Assembly (NCBI GenBank): GCA_016840855.1
Contig: JAEORO010000100.1
Location: 1 to 41,578 of the forward strand
DNA length: 41,578 nt
Source of the DNA: Candidatus Thorarchaeota archaeon
GTDB taxonomy: Archaea > Asgardarchaeota > Thorarchaeia > Thorarchaeales > Thorarchaeaceae
Direction of reading: 5' to 3'
Shown here: positions 15,568-23,569 of the stretch, in pieces
How positions within the stretch are numbered: the stretch's first letter is position 1
Layout: each line of letters opens with the position of its first letter
Notes under the pieces: model-generated
Databases searched by the model: none
What the model was told of the DNA's origin: nothing
The model's input: only the letters and a program-made list of their open reading frames with translations
Translations under genes and position numbers: made by a program

Positions 15568-18500
15568 TCACTCCCTCAGCATTTCCTTTGTTTCTTCTAG
15601 AATGCTTTTTTCCCGCCACCAACGAAGATCTCGTGCCCCAGTTGGACATATAGCACAGCATGCACCGCACCCCTCACAACGCATCTCGTCAGTGACACTC
15701 TTCTTAACACCTGGTTCAATTTCCGTCATTGAAACCGCATCATATGGACAAATGTCTGAGTAGTGGCAAAGGTCACATCCTACACATAGATCTTGGTCAA
15801 CCTCTGCAGTAAGAAGTTCAATCTCCACAGTACCTAAGTTCAACGGTATACATGCTTCACTTGCTGCTCCGCGAGCTTGATTAATTGAATCTCCGATGTT
15901 CTTAGCATAAGTCACACCAAGAAATACACCTGGGACAGTGGTTTCAACTGGCTTATACTTCATATGCATCTCTGCTAGAAATCCATCCTGACCTCTGTTG
16001 ATTCCCATAGCTTTTACAAATTCGTTAACATCATGAGGAGCTTCAAGTCCTAGAGCTAACACAATCATCTCTGACTTAATTTTGAAAGTTTCCTGCGCAA
16101 GTGTGTCATAAACAGTAACAATAGCCGCATCACCATCAGGGTCCTTTTCAACAGTTACAGGGTGTTCACGGTTCCATTTTAGGTAGGCAACTCCATTCTG
16201 CCTATTCTCACGCCACATCTCTTCCATGCCCTTTGCAAAAGGACGAATGTGTTCTTTGTATGCAGAGAATATCTTGATTTCTGGGAACATTTCTTTTAGC
16301 TCATGTTGCATCGCTATTGTGGCTGAACAACACACCCTTGAACAATACCTGTTACCCTCACCAGGATTCTGTCTTGACCCAACACAATGAATAAACACGG
16401 GATTCTTTGGTGGCTTCTTAATCTCTCCATTTCTCAACTTTCTTTCGAGGTCAAGAGTTGATATCACTCCAGGAACTTCGCCCCAGCCATATTCGCCTTG
16501 CTTTGGTTCATAGACATCTGTACCCACAGTAATAACCATCGAACCTATTCGATGGACTGTCAACTCGCCATTTTCTGTGTTCTTCACAGAGATGTCATAG
16601 TTGCCATATGAGCCATCTCGACTGACTACTTTTGAGTTTAGAAGGACCTGAACATGTTTGTTCTTTTTAATCTTGGATACAAGATCATCGACAATATCTT
16701 GAGCTGATTCCATGGCTGGAAACACATGATAAAGCTCATTCAATCTTCCACCAAGCTTGTCTTGCTTTTCGACAAGAATCACCTCAAAACCCTTTCTTGC
16801 AATATCAAGAGCTGCAGTCATTCCAGATACCCCGCCGCCTACAACCATTGAAACTGGTGTGACCTCGACTCTCTTGAGTGGGACAACTTCATTGTTGACT
16901 GCCTTTGCGACAGCACTTCGAATCATGTCTTGAGCTTTTTCTTGTCTTACCTCGGCATCTTCATTCACATGAACCAAAGCGAGATGCTCTCTCAGACCAA
17001 CTGGACCTACTAAATAATAACCTGATAGTCCCGCAGCCTCCAGAGCACTTCTAAATGTCGACTCGTGCTGCAGAGGGGAACAGGATCCTACAACAACACG
17101 ATTGAGCTTGTGCTCCTTGATTGCATCCGTTACAAGTTGCTGACCGGGGTCGCTACACATGAAGATATAGTCCGTTGCGTAAGCAACATTTGGGAGGTCC
17201 TTTGCCCATTCAGCAAGACCTGGTGAACTTATTTCGTTACCAATAATTCCACCACAATGACAAATGAAAACTCCGACGCGGGGTTCATCTCCGAGCTCTG
17301 CTGGAGGAATCTCAGGTACTGGTTTTGGCATAGGAACAGGCAAAATAGAATGAGCCGCCATCGCTGCCCCTTTGCCTTCGTTCACAGAATCAGTCCCATC
17401 TCTAGGACCATGAGCGCAGCCAGCTACGAATATCCCTGCCCGATTTGTTTCAAGTGCTGAGGCACTAGGATGTTTTTCCTTTATCCACCCTGCCTCATCA
17501 ACATCAATCTTGAGAATCTTTGCGAGATCTGAAGTACCTTCACTTGGACGAAAACTCGCATTTAGAACGACCATCGAAATCTTATCAATCTCGATTATCT
17601 CTCCAGATTCTGTATTTTCCATCTTGACGAATAAGTCGTGGGTGTCTGGATCCTCCTGTATTTCTGAAACTCGTCCCCGGATGAAGTTGATGCCACGATT
17701 CTTTTGCGAGTCCCAAAGGAACTCTTCTAGAGCCTTTCCTGCCGTTCGCATATCCATGTATGTATAGATGATCTCACAGTGGTCCTCTGGATAGTGCATC
17801 CTGGTTACCTGTGCAAGTTTTAGACCAAATGAACAACAGACTCGATTGCAGTGTTTGGCATATCCACTAATGTTCTCCCGCACATCTCTGCTTCCGACAC
17901 AGTTGACAAACAATATCTTCTCAGGTTCCTTTCCATCAGAAGGTCGGACCATGTGTGAATCTGTCGGACCTGTTGGGTGGCTTTGTCTGTCATACTCCAT
18001 TGTAGTAACGACGTTTGAAAATATTCCGTAACCATATTCTCCATAATCCAAAGGTCTGTACTCTTCAAAACCTGTAGCAACAACAATCGAACCCACATTA
18101 AGTTCGTACAATTTGTCTTCGTCGTCGTACATAATGCAGTCTTGGGGACATACAGATGCACAGGTTCCGCAACCAATGCAGGAATCTCTATCGATGGTTG
18201 CTATCAGTGGAATCTGTTGAGGGAAATTCATGTAGATTGCTTTTCGAAGGGAGAGTCCCTTGTCATATTCATTAGGCACCTCCACAGGACAAGAACGAAT
18301 ACACAACTGACACCCTGTGCATTTGTCTTCATTGACATAGCGAGCCTTTTTCCGAATCGTAACTGTGAAATCCCCTTCTTTTCCTGTCACCTTCTCTACG
18401 GTAGAGAGTGGATGGATAGTGATGTTTGGATGTTTGCCAACGAATGATGTGAGTGGCGTCATCACACAAGCTGAACATTCCAACGCTGGGAATATCTTGT

Positions 18501-18672
18501 AGATAGCTACATAGTTTCCGCCTATATTCACGGACCGCTCAATCATGTGTGCATGATGACCACCATTTGCAAGTCCAAGTGAAGCATTGATTCCAGCCAT
18601 ACCGCCTCCAATAACAAGGACATCAGTCGGCTTCGTCTTGTGTTCTGATTCTTTAGCTGACTCGCTGACCAT
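15568..18672 (-). CDS. hdrA: Double-module HdrA flavoprotein without MvhD
   Basis: About 1034 residues, built like the other HdrA here but without MvhD. Numbering below is from TTG 18687. Module 1 has flavin motif GGGMAG (27-32), CSAC at 71-74 and an inserted two-cluster ferredoxin (Cys 123/126/129/133 and 170/173/176/180). Next come the HdrA N-terminal domain (ICHCGGIIG, SCSPLQHE), a second flavin unit (GGGVSG) without inserted ferredoxin, and a C-terminal ferredoxin. In the latter the first motif is CVGCDLCHYSDIC, with five rather than three residues before the last Cys. The second is CEGCGACCAICP. Start: ATG 18672, with GGAG 9 nt upstream, is preferred over TTG 18687. The gene is followed by the small protein at 14988. 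It probably serves the orphan hdrCB pairs; this is inference. Confidence 0.92.
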   Translation of the reverse strand: MVSESAKESEHKTKPTDVLVIGGGMAGINASLGLANGGHHAHMIERSVNIGGNYVAIYKIFPALECSACVMTPLTSFVGKHPNITIHPLSTVEKVTGKEGDFTVTIRKKARYVNEDKCTGCQLCIRSCPVEVPNEYDKGLSLRKAIYMNFPQQIPLIATIDRDSCIGCGTCASVCPQDCIMYDDEDKLYELNVGSIVVATGFEEYRPLDYGEYGYGIFSNVVTTMEYDRQSHPTGPTDSHMVRPSDGKEPEKILFVNCVGSRDVRENISGYAKHCNRVCCSFGLKLAQVTRMHYPEDHCEIIYTYMDMRTAGKALEEFLWDSQKNRGINFIRGRVSEIQEDPDTHDLFVKMENTESGEIIEIDKISMVVLNASFRPSEGTSDLAKILKIDVDEAGWIKEKHPSASALETNRAGIFVAGCAHGPRDGTDSVNEGKGAAMAAHSILPVPMPKPVPEIPPAELGDEPRVGVFICHCGGIIGNEISSPGLAEWAKDLPNVAYATDYIFMCSDPGQQLVTDAIKEHKLNRVVVGSCSPLQHESTFRSALEAAGLSGYYLVGPVGLREHLALVHVNEDAEVRQEKAQDMIRSAVAKAVNNEVVPLKRVEVTPVSMVVGGGVSGMTAALDIARKGFEVILVEKQDKLGGRLNELYHVFPAMESAQDIVDDLVSKIKKNKHVQVLLNSKVVSRDGSYGNYDISVKNTENGELTVHRIGSMVITVGTDVYEPKQGEYGWGEVPGVISTLDLERKLRNGEIKKPPKNPVFIHCVGSRQNPGEGNRYCSRVCCSATIAMQHELKEMFPEIKIFSAYKEHIRPFAKGMEEMWRENRQNGVAYLKWNREHPVTVEKDPDGDAAIVTVYDTLAQETFKIKSEMIVLALGLEAPHDVNEFVKAMGINRGQDGFLAEMHMKYKPVETTVPGVFLGVTYAKNIGDSINQARGAASEACIPLNLGTVEIELLTAEVDQDLCVGCDLCHYSDICPYDAVSMTEIEPGVKKSVTDEMRCEGCGACCAICPTGARDLRWWREKSILEETKEMLRE

Positions 18673-18792
18673 GGGAATATTCTCCAAGGTGCCGTAGTGA
18701 CATCGGCTCCAATGGGACGAGCGATATAATCTTTCTGACAGGGGCTTAATGACGTTAATTTAATTATTTAGAACACGTGTTCTAAAAGTATC
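18673..18792 (-). promoter_or_regulatory. hdrA2 promoter with perfect 20-base palindrome
   Basis: On the minus strand GATTATATCGC (about 18721-18731) is a TATA box about 50 bases before the hdrA2 start. About 40 bases upstream of that box is a perfect 20-base palindrome, TTTAGAACACGTGTTCTAAA (18767-18786). Its position upstream of the TATA box suits an activator site or a distal repressor site. It is the most perfect operator-like element in the window. Confidence 0.65.
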
Positions 18793-18855
18793 AAAAAAAA
18801 GGACAAAAAAAGAAAATCAGTATAGAATTTGAGGAGGAATCTTGTTCCTCCCCAA
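18793..18855 (-). terminator. Stem-loop plus poly-T terminator after the 18861 gene
   Basis: Just past the stop of the minus-strand membrane protein lies an inverted repeat (18829-18855) with 11-base arms, one mismatch and a 5-base loop. Its core is GGAGGAA / TTCCTCC. On the minus strand it is followed by T-runs of 7 and 8 (within 18793-18813). Poly-T tracts are the usual archaeal termination signal. Confidence 0.7.
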
Positions 18856-18860
18856 TTTTG

Positions 18861-19937
18861 TTATTCTTGTGTGCTGGATTGCCGCGCTTTGAGATAGACA
18901 AAGACGATTGCTGAGATAACTATAGCAAGTAAGTAGAGTATAATCGGTATCCAAAGGAACTCAAGGCGCATCAAATAGCTAAGATCTCTTCCATATCCTC
19001 CATACTGGCTAGGCAGATATATCCACACTAAAGCAGCAATGTAGCCAGCAATCACACCCCATTTTATCTCTCTCCTAACATTGAAGATAAACATGTATGT
19101 GAATGCAAACATGAATGCAAATCCAGTTGCGAACATCACCCATATCCCTGTTGCAGCTTGAGACGCTGTAGTAGTTGCCACAACAAATGCATGAATGCCC
19201 ACAAAGCTCTCCAATAGGACAATCCATCCTTTGTTTACATGTACAACAGTGTACGCTAGTGAGATTTGAGTAAAGAGTAGGAACATGTAGAAGAACCCGC
19301 TTACCAATTGAGGATCATACGCCATCGGATGGAACCAGAATGTATAGACAATTGCCCATGCAATGATGTAAGGATGGTTTCTTCTAAAGAATCCAGAAAC
19401 ACGAGCAGTCATCGGCTTACCCATTTTCTTACCAAGAAATATACCCCGCCTCGGATTCTCAATGATAAGAATAATGGCTAGCATGACAATGACTGAACCC
19501 TGACTAGTCCAGATTGGTACATCCTGCGCAAGTCCATCGAACCAAATATGAGTCTGGACTAGGTGAAGAAATATGAAAGCCAGATTGATTATGATGGCAG
19601 CTAAATTATAGCGTGTGAGGCCTTTTGTTGGGTTTGCACGAAAGTTGGTTAGATTCTTTTGAGCCCAGTAAATTGCTCCCCACATCGAAAATTGATGGGC
19701 AAGATAGAAGCTCCATACAATAAACATAGTCATGAATTCACGTGTTGGCAGCTTCCAGAAGTACCAATCAGCTCCCTGATCTGGAAGTAGTGTTGCTAGA
19801 ACAGGGTCCAACAATGGTCCCAGTAGCCATATTATTAATGTAAATGCCACAGTAAATACAAGACCACCTGCCCATACATAATATGCAGCTCTGGAACTGG
19901 TTTCTTTAGTTTGTTCAGTATTGTTGTTCACGGTCAT
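18861..19937 (-). CDS. Polytopic membrane protein with conserved-looking histidines
   Basis: 358 residues with about nine hydrophobic segments and short loops, so it is an integral membrane protein. Several histidines lie in or next to membrane segments (LAHQFSMWG, LHLVQTHIW, FWFHPMAYD, YTVVHVN, GIHAFVV), a pattern compatible with heme b or quinone binding. I do not recognise the family, and no CxxCH heme c motif is present. ATG 19937 has GAGAGAGG upstream. It is monocistronic, with its own terminator, and lies just upstream of hdrA2 on the same strand. One idea is a membrane electron acceptor linked to the Hdr proteins, but an unrelated transporter or enzyme is equally open. Confidence 0.65.
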   Translation of the reverse strand: MTVNNNTEQTKETSSRAAYYVWAGGLVFTVAFTLIIWLLGPLLDPVLATLLPDQGADWYFWKLPTREFMTMFIVWSFYLAHQFSMWGAIYWAQKNLTNFRANPTKGLTRYNLAAIIINLAFIFLHLVQTHIWFDGLAQDVPIWTSQGSVIVMLAIILIIENPRRGIFLGKKMGKPMTARVSGFFRRNHPYIIAWAIVYTFWFHPMAYDPQLVSGFFYMFLLFTQISLAYTVVHVNKGWIVLLESFVGIHAFVVATTTASQAATGIWVMFATGFAFMFAFTYMFIFNVRREIKWGVIAGYIAALVWIYLPSQYGGYGRDLSYLMRLEFLWIPIILYLLAIVISAIVFVYLKARQSSTQE

Positions 19938-20050
19938 GAATTTCCTCTCTCAAATTAGTTTGCAAGGGTGAAACCTAGTATTCATAAATCTCACTGTTAA
20001 CTCCAAGAAAATATAACTCGGGCTTTGCGCTTTTATTGGGTGGTGACAAT
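19938..20050. promoter_or_regulatory. Divergent promoter, membrane protein / SCP2 gene
   Basis: The plus strand has AAATATAAC (about 20009-20017), a TATA box that places transcription start near 20038-20042. That is about 10 bases before ATG 20051, so the leader is very short. GGTGA lies 4 nt before that ATG. Confidence 0.5.
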
Positions 20051-20383
20051 ATGACCAAAGGAAAAATACTCACAATGCTTCAGAGCCTCGGGGAACGTTT
20101 CGAAGACCCGAAGATTCAACGTCGATTCAAAGATTACAACAAAGCCCTTCAATTCATCTTTCCAGACATTGATACAAAGATGTTCATGAAAATTGGCGAT
20201 GCACAGCTCCTTGAAGTAGCAGAAGGTGAAACTGATGCGGAGTTGCAAGTGACAATGGACTCCACCGTATTCTTCGCAATCATAGAGAAGACCGAGAGCC
20301 CTATGGCTGCATATTCCGCTGGTAAACTCAAGACAAAGGGCGAAGTGCCAGACTTACTGAAGTTACAAAAATTACTCCTATGA
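20051..20383 (+). CDS. SCP2-type lipid-binding domain protein
   Basis: 110 residues (115 if the upstream TTG 20036 is used). Features fit the SCP2 fold: an N-terminal helix, KALQFIFPDIDTKMFMKIGD, a beta region TDAELQVTMDSTVFFAIIEK, then PMAAYSAGKLKTKGEVPDL. The last part is the typical amphipathic end with its KTKGEV turn. SCP2 domains bind lipids or hydrophobic acyl ligands in the cytoplasm. ATG 20051 is chosen because GGTGA lies 4 nt upstream and the TATA box would place the RNA start close by. It converges with the winged-helix gene, with the 3' ends overlapping by 6 bases. Confidence 0.8.
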   Translation: MTKGKILTMLQSLGERFEDPKIQRRFKDYNKALQFIFPDIDTKMFMKIGDAQLLEVAEGETDAELQVTMDSTVFFAIIEKTESPMAAYSAGKLKTKGEVPDLLKLQKLLL

Positions 20384-20722
20384 TTTAGGTTCCTTATCCA
20401 CAACCACCGATACGAGCTCACGCATACGAACCATCTGTGCTCTAACTCGTTCTGCTCCCTCCTTGGTTAAAACAGCAAAAGTTGTTGGTTTTAAATCAAC
20501 AAATCTCTTTGAGATTCGAATAAGACCTAATTCTTCCAGCTTTCTCAGATGGCTAGACAAATTTCCAGATGTAAGTCCAAGTTTCTTTTGAAGCACTGGG
20601 AATGTTGCATGCTGTGTAAAATAGAGGTAGACTAGAACGGAGAGTCGTGTGGGGACCATGGTTTCACGGTCTTCTTCTATGAGTCCTACTAATGCTGATA
20701 GGAGGTCCCCATCGAGACTCAC
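20378..20722 (-). CDS. Winged-helix transcriptional regulator
   Basis: 114 residues with a MarR/ArsR-like winged helix: TRLSVLVYLYFTQHATFPVL, KLGLTSGNLSSHLRKLEELG, then FVDLKPTTFAVLTKEGAERV. It resembles the small PF13601-type regulators often found next to a polytopic membrane protein. The GTG start at 20722 comes just after the stop of the membrane protein gene at 20725, so the two form one operon. It probably autoregulates that operon. No ligand or metal site is evident. Confidence 0.85.
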   Translation of the reverse strand: MSLDGDLLSALVGLIEEDRETMVPTRLSVLVYLYFTQHATFPVLQKKLGLTSGNLSSHLRKLEELGLIRISKRFVDLKPTTFAVLTKEGAERVRAQMVRMRELVSVVVDKEPKS

Positions 20723-20724
20723 GT

Positions 20725-21405
20725 CTATCCCTTTCCTTTGCTTTCCAAAAGTAATCGTTCAGCTGTGATTAGCATGTATATTCCAATGATGTAGATTCCT
20801 CCCATGTCGGCGACTATCAGGAAGACATGCGCTCTATCCAGAAACAACAGCATCGGGATGATACTAAGAAAGACAACAATTGCAAAATAGAGGTGCTCAC
20901 GAGAATAGAACTCATAACCGCTTTGTTGTTTTCTACCTCCGAGGTAGTTTGACAGGAAACCGATTCCCATTATTAATTGAAGAGCTGGTGCGAAATATTG
21001 CCCGGTGCCGGTTGAGAATGTCACGAAAGATAGAACTACGATGGCAATCGCCAGAATTCCCCACACTATAAAGGCTTTCCAATCTCCATCAGGAGTGGTT
21101 TCAACTTTTGGGTACGATTGTGTGAGCGGCAGAACTAATCTAAAGGCAACAGCCCAAGAGAAGATTAGACTGAGCGCTACAAATCCCAGATTGACCAATA
21201 TTGGATTTCCCTGACTAAAAATATCCTGCAGTGACATATAGATTAACGTCGCGAATGATATTCCTCCTGCAATTATCAGATAGACCAGACCTGCAGCTCT
21301 TCGTGCAACAACTGCCGGGTACTTATCGACTAAGTCTGTAAGAAGCAGCAGTTGTTTCGCCTTCTCAGTTAATTCATCTTCTACGTTGCCATTTTCGGAG
21401 TTCAT
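20725..21405 (-). CDS. Six-helix membrane protein paired with regulator
   Basis: 226 residues with an N-terminal cytoplasmic region (about 35 residues) and about six transmembrane helices, ending in a basic tail (LLLESKGKG). Family unknown. ATG 21405 has an unusually complete Shine-Dalgarno, GAGGTGA, 4 nt upstream. It is the first gene of the operon with the winged-helix regulator. Such pairs are common in archaea; the membrane partner may sense envelope stress or small molecules. Confidence 0.7.
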   Translation of the reverse strand: MNSENGNVEDELTEKAKQLLLLTDLVDKYPAVVARRAAGLVYLIIAGGISFATLIYMSLQDIFSQGNPILVNLGFVALSLIFSWAVAFRLVLPLTQSYPKVETTPDGDWKAFIVWGILAIAIVVLSFVTFSTGTGQYFAPALQLIMGIGFLSNYLGGRKQQSGYEFYSREHLYFAIVVFLSIIPMLLFLDRAHVFLIVADMGGIYIIGIYMLITAERLLLESKGKG

Positions 21406-21467
21406 GAATTCACCTCACTTGTACAACACATTTTCACTTTCATAAACCTCCCTAATAACTCTAATAG

Positions 21468-21495
21468 AAAAAAGGATGGAGTCCCGAAGGACTCC
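21468..21495 (-). terminator. UUCG hairpin terminator after ABC permease gene
   Basis: On the minus strand, starting at the last base of the permease stop codon, GGAGTCC-TTCG-GGACTCC forms a perfect 7-bp stem closed by a very stable UUCG tetraloop. Four bases and then a run of six T follow. This is a textbook intrinsic-type terminator, ending the ABC exporter operon. Confidence 0.8.
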
Positions 21496-22655
21496 TAGCG
21501 AGAACCGAGTTTCTCGAAAAGCAAGACTCCCACTGTTATGACCAGAACTCCTACTATTGACACGATGGCAAGCTCGACCCAGATCACTGTGGTAGTTATT
21601 GGAGCTCCTCTGAGGAACAGGGTTGTTATCGCATCAGTGAGGTGCTTGCTTGGCATGAAATTGGCGAACACCTCGATTCCGCCTCCAAGAGGCATGAAAG
21701 TCCCAAGAAAAAGCTGAGGCATGATAAAGGCAAAGCTTACCCCTGTAGAAGTTTCAGCAGACTTGGAGATTGTCGCAGAAATCAGTCCAAAACCAACAGA
21801 CACTAGTGCGAATGCCAGAGTGATTATAAAGGTGAACGCAATCCCTGCAATTCCTGTCGAAGGTCTGTACCCAATCATGTATGAGGCTGCAAGGACAAGA
21901 ATCACTTGGACGACTGCAATGATCATATAGGCTAATGTGTGACCCAGTATGTAGTCAGCTGATGAAGCTGGTGTTGTTTTGAGTCGCCTCAAGAGACCCT
22001 CATCTCTCTCCACTGTCATCGACTGTGCTACAATCATAGTCATGAATATCGCTGCGAAGGCAAAGATTCCCGGGGCCATGAAGTCCCACTGTGTAAGAGT
22101 GCTCGACTCCACGAGAGCTGGACTGCCAATATCTACAGGTAGACCAATGGTAACTGCTTCCTCCCCAAAGATGGTCTTCAGGAGTGCCTCTTGGACGAGC
22201 GGTGGAATAGCTGAAACAGCCATCATAGAGCCACTGTCGACATACAGTCCAAGTGTTGTGTTCTCCCATGCGCTCGGATCGAAGGGTGATCCAAAGTACG
22301 AGATCACACTGTTTCCAAATCCTTCTGGTATTACAAGGAACGCATCGAGGTTGCCCTGTAGGAGAGCTTCATGTCCAGTGGCATTGTCGTCGAAATCATG
22401 TACGACAAACACGTCCGATGAGCTCAGATTGTCTATGAATGCATCACTCCACTCAGCATGTGGACTTGTAACATCGAGATTCAGAAGGCCCACATCAAAA
22501 CTTGTGGTCCCACCTCCTCCAATTCCTCCAAACGCAAGTCCAAAGATGAAAGTCATCGCGAGTGGGAAGATAATAAGAAGAAAGAGAACTGCAGGCTCTC
22601 TGGTAAACATCTTTAGATTCTTTTTTGTCAGAGCAAGTATTCTTCGTCTGTTCAT
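21495..22655 (-). CDS. ABC-2 type exporter permease
   Basis: 386 residues. It has an N-terminal transmembrane helix (PAVLFLLIIFPLAMTFIFGL), a large outer domain of about 140 residues, then five C-terminal helices typical of ABC-2 (DrrB/NodJ-like) permeases. The segment MTVERDEGLLRRLKTTPASS is the conserved cytoplasmic motif of this family. It lies 2 bases behind the ATPase gene on the same strand, so the pair makes one exporter. The substrate (drug, lipid or polysaccharide) cannot be read from sequence. Confidence 0.9.
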   Translation of the reverse strand: MNRRRILALTKKNLKMFTREPAVLFLLIIFPLAMTFIFGLAFGGIGGGGTTSFDVGLLNLDVTSPHAEWSDAFIDNLSSSDVFVVHDFDDNATGHEALLQGNLDAFLVIPEGFGNSVISYFGSPFDPSAWENTTLGLYVDSGSMMAVSAIPPLVQEALLKTIFGEEAVTIGLPVDIGSPALVESSTLTQWDFMAPGIFAFAAIFMTMIVAQSMTVERDEGLLRRLKTTPASSADYILGHTLAYMIIAVVQVILVLAASYMIGYRPSTGIAGIAFTFIITLAFALVSVGFGLISATISKSAETSTGVSFAFIMPQLFLGTFMPLGGGIEVFANFMPSKHLTDAITTLFLRGAPITTTVIWVELAIVSIVGVLVITVGVLLFEKLGSR

Positions 22656-22657
22656 TT

Positions 22658-23404
22658 CTACACTGCCTCCCTCAACTTCTTCCCAGTTAGTTTCAGGAAG
22701 ACTTCCTCCAGATTTTTGGCTTGGTGTTTTTTCATCAGTTCTTCAGGAGACCCGATTTCAATCAGTCTGCCCTCATCAATGATGGCAACTCTATCGCAGA
22801 GCTCTTGAGCCTCCTCCATATAATGGGTGGTAAGGATGATAGCTTTGCCATTCTTCTTCAATTCTCGAATGAAGTCCCAAACTGCGCGTCTAGATTGTGG
22901 ATCCATCGCAACAGTAGGTTCATCCAATAGAGCAATCTTTGGGTCATTCACCAATGCCATGAGCATACTGATCCGACGAATCATACCGCCGCTGTATTCC
23001 TTGGCAAGTCTCTTAATGTGGTCTTCCATACCAATCTTCTCGACCATTGTCCTGACTCGTTCTTTCAGGATTTCTTTTGGTACGAGATGCATTTCACCGA
23101 TGAGAGCGATGTTCTCTTCACCAGTAAGGAACCTATAGAATGCAGGTTCTTGAGGACAAACACCAATTACCTCGCGAACACCTTCTGGGTCAAAGACTAC
23201 ATCATGTCCATCGATGGTTGCTGAACCATTTGTTGGTTCCAGAAGTGTGCTGAGGATATTGACTGTTGTACTCTTGCCTGCACCATTGGGCCCGAGTATA
23301 CCAAAAAGCTCTCCCCAGCCAATCTCTAGACTGAGGTCATCAAGAGCCGTTAGATCCCCGAACCGCTTTGATAGATTTGAAATCGTTATTGCAGATTCAG
23401 ACAT
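22658..23404 (-). CDS. ABC exporter ATP-binding protein (DrrA-like)
   Basis: 248 residues with Walker A GPNGAGKST, Q-loop CPQEPAFYR, signature YSGGM, Walker B IALLDEP and switch TTHYMEEA. The C-terminal LEEVFLKLTGKKL is typical of DrrA/CcmA-type ATPases that pair with ABC-2 permeases. ATG 23404 is the first ATG. The inferred leader is only about 10 bases, and a palindrome occupies the promoter just upstream, which suggests direct repression by a DNA-binding protein. Confidence 0.92.
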   Translation of the reverse strand: MSESAITISNLSKRFGDLTALDDLSLEIGWGELFGILGPNGAGKSTTVNILSTLLEPTNGSATIDGHDVVFDPEGVREVIGVCPQEPAFYRFLTGEENIALIGEMHLVPKEILKERVRTMVEKIGMEDHIKRLAKEYSGGMIRRISMLMALVNDPKIALLDEPTVAMDPQSRRAVWDFIRELKKNGKAIILTTHYMEEAQELCDRVAIIDEGRLIEIGSPEELMKKHQAKNLEEVFLKLTGKKLREAV

Positions 23405-23415
23405 TGTAAATCACG

Positions 23416-23435
23416 ATTCTAAGCATGCATAGAAT
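23416..23435. promoter_or_regulatory. Palindromic operator candidate in the ABC exporter promoter
   Basis: ATTCTA-A-GCATGC-A-TAGAAT is a 20-base inverted repeat with 18 symmetric positions. On the minus strand it lies between the TATA box CTTATATTC (about 23435-23444) and the expected transcription start, 12 bases before the ATPase start codon. This is a classic place for an archaeal repressor. The dyad is seen; the regulator is unknown. Confidence 0.55.
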
Positions 23436-23569
23436 GAATATAAGGAGTCGACAATCTTTGAACTACATTGAGGTTTGTACCGCAAACTAGTCTGTTGCTA
23501 TTGAAAGTCGCTGAATCTTTAAAGGGACGAACCAATACTGATTTCTTCTGAAACTGGAGGTTGAATTGC

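Noticed and set aside
21979..22782. Long plus-strand frame (267 codons) opposite the ABC exporter genes
   Set aside because: Antisense to two confidently identified genes; product is Ser/Arg/Pro-rich without domain features.
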